Positions 1-6,491 are shown, counted from the stretch's first letter. The stretch: 10,499 bases of DNA from JBBRWV01 sp038248985 (GCA_038248985.1 JBBRWV010000125.1:1-10499); one strand, 5' to 3'. Numbers and translations: made by a program. Notes: generated by a model not told the origin, from the sequence alone.

Positions 1-73
1 ATGACCACCCTCTCTTCCGCGCGTAAGTTAGACTCAAATTCCGCTCCCCGACATTTCCTCTAAAACAGCGGCC

Positions 74-119
74 CAGACCGCCCACCTTCTTCTTTTTTTC
101 AAAAAACGTGGGTGGTCTG
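74..119. repeat. Long inverted repeat (hairpin) at left edge
   Basis: Arms CAGACCGCCCAC (74-85) and GTGGGTGGTCTG (108-119) pair over 12 bp with one G-T wobble. The interior holds a T-run (about 93-99) and an A-run (101-106) that can extend the stem. No T-tract follows either arm, so this is not a classical intrinsic terminator, although it could end transcription of a gene lying to the left of the window. The inverted repeat is seen directly; the function is unknown. Confidence 0.6.
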
Positions 120-125
120 TCATTT

Positions 126-239
126 CCAGCTCAAAAACGCCATCTCCTACAATTCCCACCGGGGTTGAGAGGAGATCGCAACCTTCATCTCTTTTTCTCT
201 GTTTTTTTGGCATTCTGTCAATTTCAGCTCAAAAACGCC
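126..239 (+). repeat. Dispersed ~115-bp repeat, copy A
   Basis: This stretch matches the reverse complement of 8147-8261 with about ten substitutions and one single-base gap over roughly 115 bp, by hand alignment. Each copy begins and ends with the same 15-mer, AGCTCAAAAACGCCA: at 128-142 and 226-240 here, and as TGGCGTTTTTGAGCT at 8245-8259 and (one mismatch) 8146-8160 in the other copy. The 15-mers are 98-99 bp apart. The core between them contains ATTCC-N4-GGGRT, which can form a small stem whose base changes keep G-T pairing. There is no ORF inside. It looks like a small non-coding interspersed repeat; the class is not recognised. Confidence 0.85.
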
Positions 240-257
240 ACTTTCCACCACCCATAA

Positions 258-278
258 TTCGCCAAACGCATTGGCGAA
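258..278. repeat. Perfect 8-bp inverted repeat
   Basis: TTCGCCAA (258-265), a five-base loop ACGCA, then TTGGCGAA (271-278). The palindrome is perfect. It could be an operator or part of the larger structured array that continues to 409. There is no T-run next to it. Confidence 0.6.
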
Positions 279-295
279 CTTATTCGCAAAAACAG

Positions 296-372
296 CACCG
301 GCCACGGAAGGGGCTGGATGAAGAGAGGAAATTCACTTTCCTGTCCTGATCCGTCGCCTTCTGTGGCCGGTG
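296..372. repeat. 77-bp nested hairpin, 16-bp outer arms
   Basis: The outer arms CACCGGCCACGGAAGG (296-311) and CCTTCTGTGGCCGGTG (357-372) are complementary over 16 positions with one mismatch. An inner perfect stem, AGGAAA (326-331) with TTTCCT (337-342), closes a TTCAC loop. The two 14-base linkers between outer and inner stems are equal in length and can partly pair (GGAT with ATCC). The equal linkers and coaxial layout suggest one folded element: a structured RNA, a REP-like palindrome or the end of a mobile element. Nothing in the sequence decides between these. Confidence 0.65.
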
Positions 373-379
373 GACATCG

Positions 380-409
380 GGTATCTGACCTAAATCGTGC
401 TCAGATACC
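380..409. repeat. 9-bp inverted repeat over the end of the small minus-strand gene
   Basis: GGTATCTGA (380-388) and TCAGATACC (401-409) are perfectly complementary around a 12-base loop. The right arm includes the stop codon of the small minus-strand gene (401-403), so in its mRNA the hairpin forms at the very 3' end. No U-run follows, so a role in termination or 3'-end stabilisation is only possible. Confidence 0.55.
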
Positions 410-643
410 GCTTTGTGTTTGCGCCAGCAATCGTTCTATCGCTGCTTCGCGTGAGCAGTGCCAATGCTTCTGGCTCTGTTCGATCATCCGTTCGGTGATC
501 CAGTTGCGCGATCTCGCCGCTTCGAGCTTCTCTTCCAGTTCAATCGTCTTGACTGATCCCGGAGTCGCCCAATGGATCTTCGGAGTGGCCACAACCTTCG
601 CTGTGGCCTGAGCTTGCGGAGGCTCGTCGGTAGTGGTCGCCAT
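401..643 (-). CDS. Small hypothetical protein, 80 aa
   Basis: I do not recognise this family. The product is 80 residues. Residues 1-20 are rich in Ala, Thr, Pro and Gln; residues about 33-75 look helical and charged (a KTIELEEKLEAARSR stretch, then a Trp/Ile segment and SREAAIERLLAQ). It has no signal peptide, membrane helix or recognised catalytic motif. Two things argue that the gene is real: an AAGGA ribosome-binding site nine bases before the ATG, and a sigma-70-like promoter further upstream on the same strand. It is divergent from the BMC operon and separated from it by about 360 bp. A DNA-binding or adaptor role is conceivable from the helical, charged C-terminal half, but that is speculation. 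An overlapping plus-strand frame (318-611) has no comparable signals. Confidence 0.6.
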   Translation of the reverse strand: MATTTDEPPQAQATAKVVATPKIHWATPGSVKTIELEEKLEAARSRNWITERMIEQSQKHWHCSREAAIERLLAQTQSGI

Positions 644-688
644 GTATTTTTTTCCTTAAAGGGTCCAGGCGTTCAATGGGTCTGTCTG

Positions 689-716
689 AGTATACCCCGA
701 AACATTCCATTTCCAA
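689..716 (-). promoter_or_regulatory. Candidate sigma-70 promoter for the small minus-strand gene
   Basis: Read on the minus strand, TTGGAA (716-711), a 16-base spacer and TATACT (694-689) give a good match to -35/-10 elements, about 45 bases before the ATG at 643. This leaves a short leader containing the AAGGA site. Support is by motif only. Confidence 0.5.
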
Positions 717-1007
717 GTATATACGCGTCTACTTGATCTATCGGCCGTAATTAATTCAACTTCAATACAAGATTCCCGGCAACATCATTGGTAAGTAGTT
801 TAGCGGTCCAATTGCCACTATTTGTGCAAATTTCACGAGTACGAGGAATATTATACGCCCTCGCCATGAAAAAATGACGGAAATTATGCAAACTTTAGGA
901 AGAATGTTGCATGTTTGGTGACGATATGTATGATACTTCTGGAAGATATTTCCACAACTCTGCTCGTTTATTCACAGTGTTGAACTGGGTAGTCTAGAGG
1001 TAAATCC
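717..1007 (+). promoter_or_regulatory. Regulatory gap upstream of the BMC operon
   Basis: This AT-rich gap has no credible ORF. A candidate promoter is TTGCAT (907-912), a 16-base spacer and TATGAT (929-934), about 75 bases before the first BMC gene. Upstream lie a 12-bp palindrome ATTTGTGCAAAT (820-831) and a related GCAAA-containing site near 881-895. Their shared GCAAA cores are 62 bases apart, close to six helical turns. These are plausible sites for the DeoR-family regulator encoded at the end of the operon, but no binding motif is known for it. AGAGG at 996-1000, seven bases before the ATG at 1008, is the ribosome-binding site of the first gene. Confidence 0.4.
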
Positions 1008-1691
1008 ATGAGCGCAGGCAGTGATACCCTCAGCCGATCACAAGTAGAAACCCTTGTCCGACAAACACTTAAAGCACAATTGGGCAAGACCCTCCAACTC
1101 CGGCCCTCCGATTCCGGTCCCAACCCCCTCGTCATCAACGTCTCGGCCCGCCACATGCACGTCACCCAGGAAGACCTCGAAATCCTCTTCGGAACAGGCG
1201 CTAAACTCACCAAGCTCAAAGACTTATATCAAGAAGGTGAATTCGCCAGCGAACAGATCGTCAACATCGTCGGCCCCAAAAACCGCCTGATCCCCGGCGT
1301 CCGCATCCTCGGCCCCTGTCGCAAATTCACCCAAATCGAACTTAGCTACACCGACGGAATCTTTATGGGCATCGATCTCCCCCTCCGCACCAGCGGCGAC
1401 ATCGAAGGCACCGCCGGCTGCATCGTCGTCGGCCCTCACGGAGCCCTTACCCTTCGCAAAGGCGTCATCCGTGCCCTCCGCCACATTCACATGAGCGAAG
1501 CCGACCTGAAACATTTCAACGTCAAAGACGGCGACATGATGAAACTGAAAATCGAAGGCCCCTGTGGCGTAACCTTCGACAACCTGCGCGTCCGCTATCA
1601 CCCCAAGGTAAAACTGGAAGTGCATATCGATACCGACGAAGGCAACGCCTGCCACGTGCAATCCGCAACACGCATGGAACTGATCAAATGA
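1008..1691 (+). CDS. pduL: PduL-type phosphate acyltransferase (phosphotransacylase), BMC cargo
   Basis: A 227-residue phosphotransacylase of the PduL/PTAC family, unrelated in fold to Pta. It moves the acyl group from acyl-CoA to phosphate, recycling CoA inside the microcompartment. Residues about 6-26 form an amphipathic helix (LSRSQVETLVRQTLKAQL) followed by a Gly/Pro/Ser linker, typical of an encapsulation peptide. Two PTAC half-domains follow. The family's zinc ligands are visible: His49 and His51 in SARHMH, His159 and His161 in RHIHMS, and His206 in EVHID. The length fits family members that carry an N-terminal targeting extension. The ATG at 1008 is preceded by AGAGG seven bases away and keeps the targeting helix. 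It is the first gene of the BMC operon. The native substrate may be lactyl-CoA rather than propionyl-CoA, judging from the aldolase downstream (inference). Codon third positions are strongly C-biased, unlike the G-biased genes at the other end of the operon. Confidence 0.95.
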   Translation: MSAGSDTLSRSQVETLVRQTLKAQLGKTLQLRPSDSGPNPLVINVSARHMHVTQEDLEILFGTGAKLTKLKDLYQEGEFASEQIVNIVGPKNRLIPGVRILGPCRKFTQIELSYTDGIFMGIDLPLRTSGDIEGTAGCIVVGPHGALTLRKGVIRALRHIHMSEADLKHFNVKDGDMMKLKIEGPCGVTFDNLRVRYHPKVKLEVHIDTDEGNACHVQSATRMELIK

Positions 1692-1758
1692 TTCGGGTCT
1701 TATTACTGGATACCCGGATTTGAAAACTTGGATTTGAAACCTTACTCAAGGAGAACTC

Positions 1759-2061
1759 ATGGCGAACCAGGCACTCGGAATGATTGAGACACGCGGTCTC
1801 ACGGCGCTGATTGAAGCAAGCGACGCGGCCCTCAAGGCGGCGAACGTGCAGATGATCGGCTGGGACAAAATCGGCAGCGGCATGGTGACGACCTTTCTCG
1901 TCGGCGATGTTGGCGCAGTGAAAGCCGCCGTTGATGCGGCCGCGGACGCGGCGGGCAAAATCGGCGAAGTCCTCTCCGTACACGTGATCGCCCGGCCCCA
2001 TGATGACACCTTCCAACTGCTTCCCAAGAAAAAAGACGCTGCGGCGGCCGTGAAGAAGTAA
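1759..2061 (+). CDS. BMC-H shell protein 1 (hexamer-forming), 100 aa
   Basis: A single-domain BMC shell protein (Pfam BMC, PduA/CcmK-like) whose hexamers tile the facets of the compartment. It starts with the family signature MANQALGMIETRG, followed by the conserved LKAANV helix, GDVGAVKAAVDAA, and the HVIARPHDD end of the domain near residue 80. The pore loop is KIGSG (residues 37-41), the common glycine-serine-glycine type. After the domain there is a Lys/Ala-rich tail (PKKKDAAAAVKK), which makes this copy about 13 residues longer than the other two. The start is supported by AAGGAGA a few bases upstream. It lies 67 bp after pduL and about 100 bp before the next BMC-H gene, presumably in the same transcript. 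Confidence 0.96.
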   Translation: MANQALGMIETRGLTALIEASDAALKAANVQMIGWDKIGSGMVTTFLVGDVGAVKAAVDAAADAAGKIGEVLSVHVIARPHDDTFQLLPKKKDAAAAVKK

Positions 2062-2157
2062 ATCGTAAGTTCGCGATTCCAGCTTGAAGCGGCATGTTTC
2101 AAGCGGCGCGTGACTCTCCCGAATTGGAATGATCTGATCTTTTCTAAGGAACACAGA

Positions 2158-2421
2158 ATGTCTCAAGCACTTGGCATTATCGAAACCAAAGGCGAAGTCC
2201 CCCTTATCGAAGCCACCGACGCGATGCTGAAGGCCGCGAACGTGCAGCTCGTCAAAACCATCCAGATTGGCGGCGCCTATGTCACCACGATCGTCACCGG
2301 CGATGTCGGCAGCGTGAAAGCGGCCGTCGACGCAGGTGCCGCTGCGGCGCAACGTGCAGGCGAACTTATCGCCGCCCACGTGATCGCCCGTCCGACCGAA
2401 GGTCTGATGAACAACTTCTAA
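2158..2421 (+). CDS. BMC-H shell protein 2, 87 aa
   Basis: A second hexameric BMC-H shell protein. I choose the ATG at 2158 over an in-frame ATG at 2110: the product then begins MSQALGIIETKG exactly where the family begins, and AAGGA lies a few bases upstream, while the extra 16 residues from 2110 resemble no BMC N-terminus. The conserved LKAANVQL, GDVGSVKAAVDAG and HVIARP segments are present. The pore loop reads QIGGAY (residues 36-41), so the usual third pore residue is Ala, and Gln replaces the basic residue of copy 1. The protein ends shortly after the BMC domain. The different pore suggests a different permeability from the other two copies (inference). Confidence 0.95.
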   Translation: MSQALGIIETKGEVPLIEATDAMLKAANVQLVKTIQIGGAYVTTIVTGDVGSVKAAVDAGAAAAQRAGELIAAHVIARPTEGLMNNF

Positions 2422-2503
2422 GAACCGAATACATCGGCCATTCGCCGGCATGCATATATATGTGCGCCCGCCCTCTCAGTGCCCGTCTACTTACCAGGTG
2501 TCC

Positions 2504-3688
2504 ATGCTCGTTCTCGTTGCCAATCTCGGCTCCACCTCCTTCAAGTACAAACTCTTCGACATGAGTGCGAATGAGCGTGTGCTGGCCGAGGGTGCTGCTG
2601 ATCGCATTGGCCAAGGCGGTTCGACCTGGACGTTGGCACCGACAGGCAGCAAAAAATTGACGGGCACTGCGAATTTGACCGATCACGGCGCGGCGATTGA
2701 ACTGCACCTGCACGAACTGACCAAAGCCCGCGTGATCACCTCGATCGACGCAGTGCAAGCGGTTGGTTTCAAAGCCGTTCACGGCGGACCCATCAACGGA
2801 GCGGTGCGTGTGGACGATTACGTGCTGGGCGTAATGGAACAATTTGCCGACGTCACGCCTCTGCACAATCCCCCTTACATTGAAGCGATGAAGGCTTTTC
2901 ACCTTCGATTGCCGAAGGTTCCGCAGGTCGCCGCGTTTGAGACGGGCTTTCACCAAACGATTCCGCTCAAACGGCAGGCGTATGCGATTCCACACGAGTG
3001 GACGGAAAAGCTGGGCATTCGTCGCTATGGATTTCATGGTGCAAGCCACCGCTACATCGCCACGCGGATGAATCAACTGGCTCCCTCCGCGCGGAAGATT
3101 GTCTCTTGCCACCTCGGCGGAAGTTGCTCAATCAGCGCCATCGAAGATGGAAAAAGCGTGGCCAACAGTTTTGGCATGACCACGCAAACCGGTATTCCCC
3201 ATGCGGCGCGCGTCGGCGATTTTGATGCATTCGCCATGATGAAACTGCTCAAGAGCGGCCTGGACATCGAAACCATCTGGAAAAAGCTGGGCAGAGAAAG
3301 CGGCCTTCTTGGCATGGCTGGCTCACAGGACATGCGCGACATTGAATCGCAGGCCGCCGCAGGCAACGCGCGGGCGCAATTGGCTTTCGACGTGTTTGTC
3401 GAAGCGTGCCGGCATTATGTTGGTGCGTACCTGGGCGTACTGCACGGGGTCGAAGCCATCTGCTTCACGGGCGGCATTGGCCAAAATAGTGTGGCCATCC
3501 GCCAAGCCATTCTCACCGGCTTTGAGTTTGCCGGAATCGTGTTGGATGCCAAGAAAAATGAAACCGCACGCGGCAACATCGAGGCGCGTTTGGATGCCCC
3601 AGGAAGCAAAGCGCAAATTTGGATGTTGCCCACCAATGAAGAACTGATCGTTGCTCGGCAAACCGTCGCCGTGCTGCAAGAAAAATGA
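2504..3688 (+). CDS. ackA: Acetate/propionate kinase family protein (BMC-associated)
   Basis: A 394-residue member of the ASKHA acetokinase family, which transfers phosphate from an acyl phosphate to ADP, giving ATP and a free acid. The frame is open from an ATG at 2450, but starting at 2504 gives MLVLVANLGSTSFKYKLF, matching the family N-terminus and normal length; its ribosome-binding site is weak (AGG five bases away). Conserved features are Asn7/Ser10/Ser12, VHGG near 92-95, HNPPY, RRYGFHGASH with His178, Arg236 in AARVGDFDA, GGIGQNS and PTNEEL. Several classical active-site residues differ from the Methanosarcina thermophila enzyme: Arg91 is Lys90, Asp148 is Glu146 (FETGFHQ instead of FDTAFHQ), and Asn211 in HLGNGSS is Gly206 (HLGGSCS). 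The family assignment is firm, but substrate and activity may differ from acetate kinase. It lies between two BMC-H genes. No encapsulation helix is visible, so it may act at or outside the shell. Confidence 0.93.
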   Translation: MLVLVANLGSTSFKYKLFDMSANERVLAEGAADRIGQGGSTWTLAPTGSKKLTGTANLTDHGAAIELHLHELTKARVITSIDAVQAVGFKAVHGGPINGAVRVDDYVLGVMEQFADVTPLHNPPYIEAMKAFHLRLPKVPQVAAFETGFHQTIPLKRQAYAIPHEWTEKLGIRRYGFHGASHRYIATRMNQLAPSARKIVSCHLGGSCSISAIEDGKSVANSFGMTTQTGIPHAARVGDFDAFAMMKLLKSGLDIETIWKKLGRESGLLGMAGSQDMRDIESQAAAGNARAQLAFDVFVEACRHYVGAYLGVLHGVEAICFTGGIGQNSVAIRQAILTGFEFAGIVLDAKKNETARGNIEARLDAPGSKAQIWMLPTNEELIVARQTVAVLQEK

Positions 3689-3748
3689 AAACAGGTTCAC
3701 AGAGGCATTGAGAACGCACCACGCGTTCAATTTTAGAAAGGAATTATC

Positions 3749-4012
3749 ATGGCACAACAAGCACTCGGAATGATTGAGATCAAGGGTTTGATCGCGGCAG
3801 TTGAGGCTGCGGACTCGGCATTGAAGGCGGCGAATGTCACCTTCAAAGGCCAGCACCGCGTCGGCAACGGAATGGTTGCCATCCTGTTTGAAGGCGATGT
3901 TTCCGCAGTCAAGGCGGCAATCGATGCGGGCACCGCCGCAGGCGCGAAGCTGGGACAGATTCTCAGCAGCAGCGTGATCGCCCGTCCGCATGAAGACACG
4001 CTCAAAGTCTGA
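3749..4012 (+). CDS. BMC-H shell protein 3, 87 aa
   Basis: A third hexameric BMC-H shell protein. It begins MAQQALGMIEIKG, carries LKAANV, GDVSAVKAAIDAG and VIARPHED, and ends a few residues after the domain. The pore loop is RVGNGM (residues 37-42), with Asn in the middle position where copy 1 has Ser and copy 2 has Gly. The strand after the pore (VAILFEG) also differs from the VTT found in the other two. AAAGGAA before the ATG supports the start. It is separated from its paralogues by ackA, so it probably did not arise by a very recent tandem duplication. No BMC-T or BMC-P gene is seen beside it. Confidence 0.95.
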   Translation: MAQQALGMIEIKGLIAAVEAADSALKAANVTFKGQHRVGNGMVAILFEGDVSAVKAAIDAGTAAGAKLGQILSSSVIARPHEDTLKV

Positions 4013-4179
4013 TGTCAATGACTGGCTAAATGGCGATTTGCTCGCAGCGGCATTATGTGGCCATTCCTGTGCGATGATGATTGCACTAAATAGTAAATGG
4101 TCCGTGGCGCGAAGGTATGTTCACTGCCCCTTTAGCCACCAGCGTGAAATAAGTATTTTGCCACAACCAAGAGGCCCTC
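4013..4179 (+). other. Non-coding spacer before the aldehyde dehydrogenase gene
   Basis: This 167-bp gap is the longest inside the operon. I see no ORF with a ribosome-binding site, no strong hairpin and no clear promoter. It is AT-richer than its flanks, so an internal promoter or processing site is possible but not shown. Confidence 0.4.
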
Positions 4180-5589
4180 ATGGATCAATCCGCACTTATT
4201 CAAGCCGTCGTCCGCGAAGTTCTTGCAAAACTCGGCAACGGTGGCGTGTTGCCCCCGTCCGGCACCATCGGAGCATTCGGTATATTCAAGACCGTGAATG
4301 AGGCGGTGGAAAATGCCAAATTGGCCCAGAAGCAACTGGTGGCCAAGGGCGTCGATGTGCGCGAGGGAATCATTAAGATTCTCAAGCGCATGGCCTTGGA
4401 AAATGCGGAAAACTGGGGCCGATTCGAGTTGGACGAAACCAAGGTCGGCCGCCTGGATCACAAGATCGCCAAGTTGCATCTGATCAGCAACGTTCCCGGG
4501 GTTGAATTTCTGCGTACGCATGCCCACAGCGGCGATGACGGCATCGGACTCGATGAAGCAGCCCCGTGGGGCGTTATCGGTGCCATCACTCCGGTTACGC
4601 ATTCGATCCCCACGCTGACGGCCAATGCGATCAGTATGATCGCATCAGGCAACAGCGTAGTGGTCAACGCACATCCGAGCGGGCACGGATCTGCCAAGCT
4701 GGCGGTCACCGCCTACAACAAAGCTATCGTTGAAAAGTATGGAATCGACAATCTCATTTGCGTGATCGACCCTCCCACACTTGAAAGTGCCAGCGAGCTT
4801 TTCAAGCATAAGGATGTGGCCATGCTGTGCATCACGGGTGGTCCCGCGGTGGCACGTGCGGCGATGGCGAGCACGAAGCGGGCAGTTGTGGGCGGGCCGG
4901 GAAATCCGCCGGTAGTAGTGGATGAAACAGCCGATCTGGATGTCGCGGCGCGCGGCATCATTGCCGGGGGCGGGTTCGACAATAACCTGCTGTGCATCGG
5001 TGAAAAAGAAGTATTTGTTGTCGAAAAAGTGTTTGACGCGATGATGGCCGCAATGGCCCGCGCGGGTGCGGTAAAACTTAATTCCGCGCAAATTGACACT
5101 TTGACCAAAAAGGCCTTCATCTTCAAAGATAATCATTATGCTCTGAACAAAGAGCTGGTAGGCAAAGACTGCAGCGTATTGTGTGCTGCCGCCGGCGCGG
5201 GTGACTGCGGCAAGAATGTCGATCTTTTGTATGGCGAAACGGACGAGAACAATCCGTTTGTGTTTGAAGAACAAATGATGCCCTTTGTTCCGTTTGTCCG
5301 GGTGGCCAATTTTGACAAGGCACTGGAGCTGGCCCTCAAGAACGAGCATGGATTTGGCCATACCGCGATTATCCACTCCAACAACCTGGCAAACATCAGC
5401 CGCATGGGCCGGGCCATGAACACGACCTTGTTTGCCGTCAACGGGCCGAGTACGGCATGCCTGGGCATCGGCGGCGAAGGCTACGCGAGTTACACCGTGG
5501 CAACGCCGACTGGCGAGGGCGTGACGACACCGCTGACGTTTACCCGGTTTCGCCGCATCACCGTGAGTGGTGCATTGCGAGTTGTTTAG
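4180..5589 (+). CDS. pduP: CoA-acylating aldehyde dehydrogenase (PduP/EutE-like), BMC cargo
   Basis: A 469-residue member of the aldehyde dehydrogenase superfamily, CoA-acylating (PduP/EutE) branch. It oxidises an aldehyde with NAD+ and CoA to acyl-CoA and NADH inside the microcompartment. Residues 2-20 (DQSALIQAVVREVLAKLGN) form an amphipathic helix followed by a Gly/Pro-rich linker, a typical N-terminal encapsulation peptide. Further on are the TPVTHSIPT segment, the ITGGPAVARAA nucleotide-binding segment and the catalytic cysteine, Cys272, in NNLLCIGEKEV; EEQMMPFVPFV and the C-terminal TGEGVTTPLTFTRFRR are also typical of the branch. The ATG at 4180 keeps the targeting helix and has AGAGG upstream. 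The next gene follows within about 45 bp. With the aldolase downstream the likely substrate is L-lactaldehyde (inference); acetaldehyde or propionaldehyde cannot be excluded. Confidence 0.94.
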   Translation: MDQSALIQAVVREVLAKLGNGGVLPPSGTIGAFGIFKTVNEAVENAKLAQKQLVAKGVDVREGIIKILKRMALENAENWGRFELDETKVGRLDHKIAKLHLISNVPGVEFLRTHAHSGDDGIGLDEAAPWGVIGAITPVTHSIPTLTANAISMIASGNSVVVNAHPSGHGSAKLAVTAYNKAIVEKYGIDNLICVIDPPTLESASELFKHKDVAMLCITGGPAVARAAMASTKRAVVGGPGNPPVVVDETADLDVAARGIIAGGGFDNNLLCIGEKEVFVVEKVFDAMMAAMARAGAVKLNSAQIDTLTKKAFIFKDNHYALNKELVGKDCSVLCAAAGAGDCGKNVDLLYGETDENNPFVFEEQMMPFVPFVRVANFDKALELALKNEHGFGHTAIIHSNNLANISRMGRAMNTTLFAVNGPSTACLGIGGEGYASYTVATPTGEGVTTPLTFTRFRRITVSGALRVV

Positions 5590-5633
5590 TTGTTCCTGGT
5601 CCGCTGAATGGGCCGCGTTGAAATTTGAGTGAC

Positions 5634-6476
5634 ATGGACGCAGCGAATTCCAACTCCGTAGACCCCCACCTGGTGCGAGCAATCGCCGAGCAGGTGATGC
5701 AGGCGCTGCGGGGGAATGCCGCGATGGCGGCGGAAATACGTCCGCCCGTGGGGTTATGTACTGCGGGGGATGCAGCGGCCCAGGTTTCAGAAAATGCGGG
5801 CGGTCTGGTATCGGCGGGCGTTGCGTCGACTGCTATTGCAACGGCAGTGCCGGGACCAGCGGCGCTCAAGGGTGTGATCACTGCGGCACAAATTAAGAAG
5901 TATCGCGCGGGGGAAGTGGTGCGACTGGCCAAGGGTGCGTTACTGACGCCTTTGGCGATTGATTTTATCCGCGAGAAGAATCTGGTGGTTGCCAGCGATG
6001 AAGGCGCGCCGGTGAAACGTATCAATGCGGGTCCGGAGGTTGCGCTAGGGGCACTTCCGCTGTTGTGGTGGATCGATGGACAGTGTTCCAGCGTGGCCAA
6101 GGTGATCGATGGCGTGCGCTCGCACGTGCTGGTGAGCCGCGAGCGGCCGGCGAGTGCAAATCTCAAGAGCGTCGTCAAGGAACTTGCCGCTTTGATCCGT
6201 AACCGGAAGGTTTCCGGCGGTGTGTTGTTTGTGAGTTCGGCCGCGCGGGCTGCACTATATGCCAATCGCTGCAGCAGTCTGCGGGCGGTTGTGGCCACGA
6301 GTGAGAAATCGGTTTCAGAAGGCATTGAGCAGTTGGGCGCGAATGTCTTGGTCATTGAGTATCCGCAGTTTGGTGCGCGGGCCATGAGCGGTTTTGTACA
6401 ACCATTTTTGGAAAGTGCCCGTGCTCAGCCTGTGGTGGTTGGTCGTGATTTAGATGAACTCCGTATGTGTGGATAA
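5634..6476 (+). CDS. Unassigned BMC-associated protein, degenerate RpiB-like C-terminus, putative cargo
   Basis: About 280 residues; function unknown. The ATG at 5634 is preferred; an in-frame TTG at 5625 would add three residues, and neither has a strong ribosome-binding site. Residues about 9-27 (VDPHLVRAIAEQVMQALRG) form an amphipathic helix closely resembling the targeting helix of the neighbouring dehydrogenase, followed by an Ala/Gly-rich linker. Residues about 78-118 contain VITAAQIKKYRAG and KGALLTPLAIDFIREKN, a short module also seen in some BMC accessory proteins. The C-terminal part (about 150-265) resembles ribose-5-phosphate isomerase B/LacAB: GVLFVSSAARAALYANRC sits where RpiB has its LVCGTGIGMSIAANK motif, and a NVLVIEYPQFG stretch follows. 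The catalytic Cys position is Val, and the glycine-rich loop is lost, so isomerase activity is unlikely. The gene lies between the dehydrogenase and aldolase genes, which supports a BMC role such as scaffold, assembly factor or inactive enzyme. The RpiB resemblance is my own pattern match. Confidence 0.75.
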   Translation: MDAANSNSVDPHLVRAIAEQVMQALRGNAAMAAEIRPPVGLCTAGDAAAQVSENAGGLVSAGVASTAIATAVPGPAALKGVITAAQIKKYRAGEVVRLAKGALLTPLAIDFIREKNLVVASDEGAPVKRINAGPEVALGALPLLWWIDGQCSSVAKVIDGVRSHVLVSRERPASANLKSVVKELAALIRNRKVSGGVLFVSSAARAALYANRCSSLRAVVATSEKSVSEGIEQLGANVLVIEYPQFGARAMSGFVQPFLESARAQPVVVGRDLDELRMCG

Positions 6477-6491
6477 CTAAGAAGGTGAATT

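Noticed and set aside
1..63. Open frame of 20 codons starting at base 1
   Set aside because: Too short and without an upstream context to judge; it could be the end of a gene outside the window but nothing supports coding.
128..240. Two copies of AGCTCAAAAACGCCA as the start of a CRISPR array
   Set aside because: Only two units 98 bp apart occur per locus and the spacer-like core is itself conserved in the second locus, so it is an interspersed repeat, not a CRISPR.
318..611. Plus-strand open frame of 97 codons
   Set aside because: It overlaps the small minus-strand gene, has no ribosome-binding site of note, and is Ser/Cys-rich without a motif; its start also lies inside the 77-bp hairpin.
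2110..2157. Upstream 16-codon extension of BMC-H 2
   Set aside because: A good AAGGA site precedes the ATG at 2158 and the BMC-H family starts there.
1684..2451. Minus-strand open frame of 255 codons
   Set aside because: It is antisense to two BMC-H genes; its repeated segments merely reflect the duplication of the shell genes.
2450..2503. Upstream 18-codon extension of the acetate kinase
   Set aside because: The family begins at the MLVLVANLGS segment, so translation from 2504 gives normal length; the extension has no similarity to family members.
4645..5682. Minus-strand open frame of 345 codons
   Set aside because: It lies entirely opposite the aldehyde dehydrogenase and the start of the next gene, resembles no protein family, and has His/Cys/Arg-rich shadow composition.
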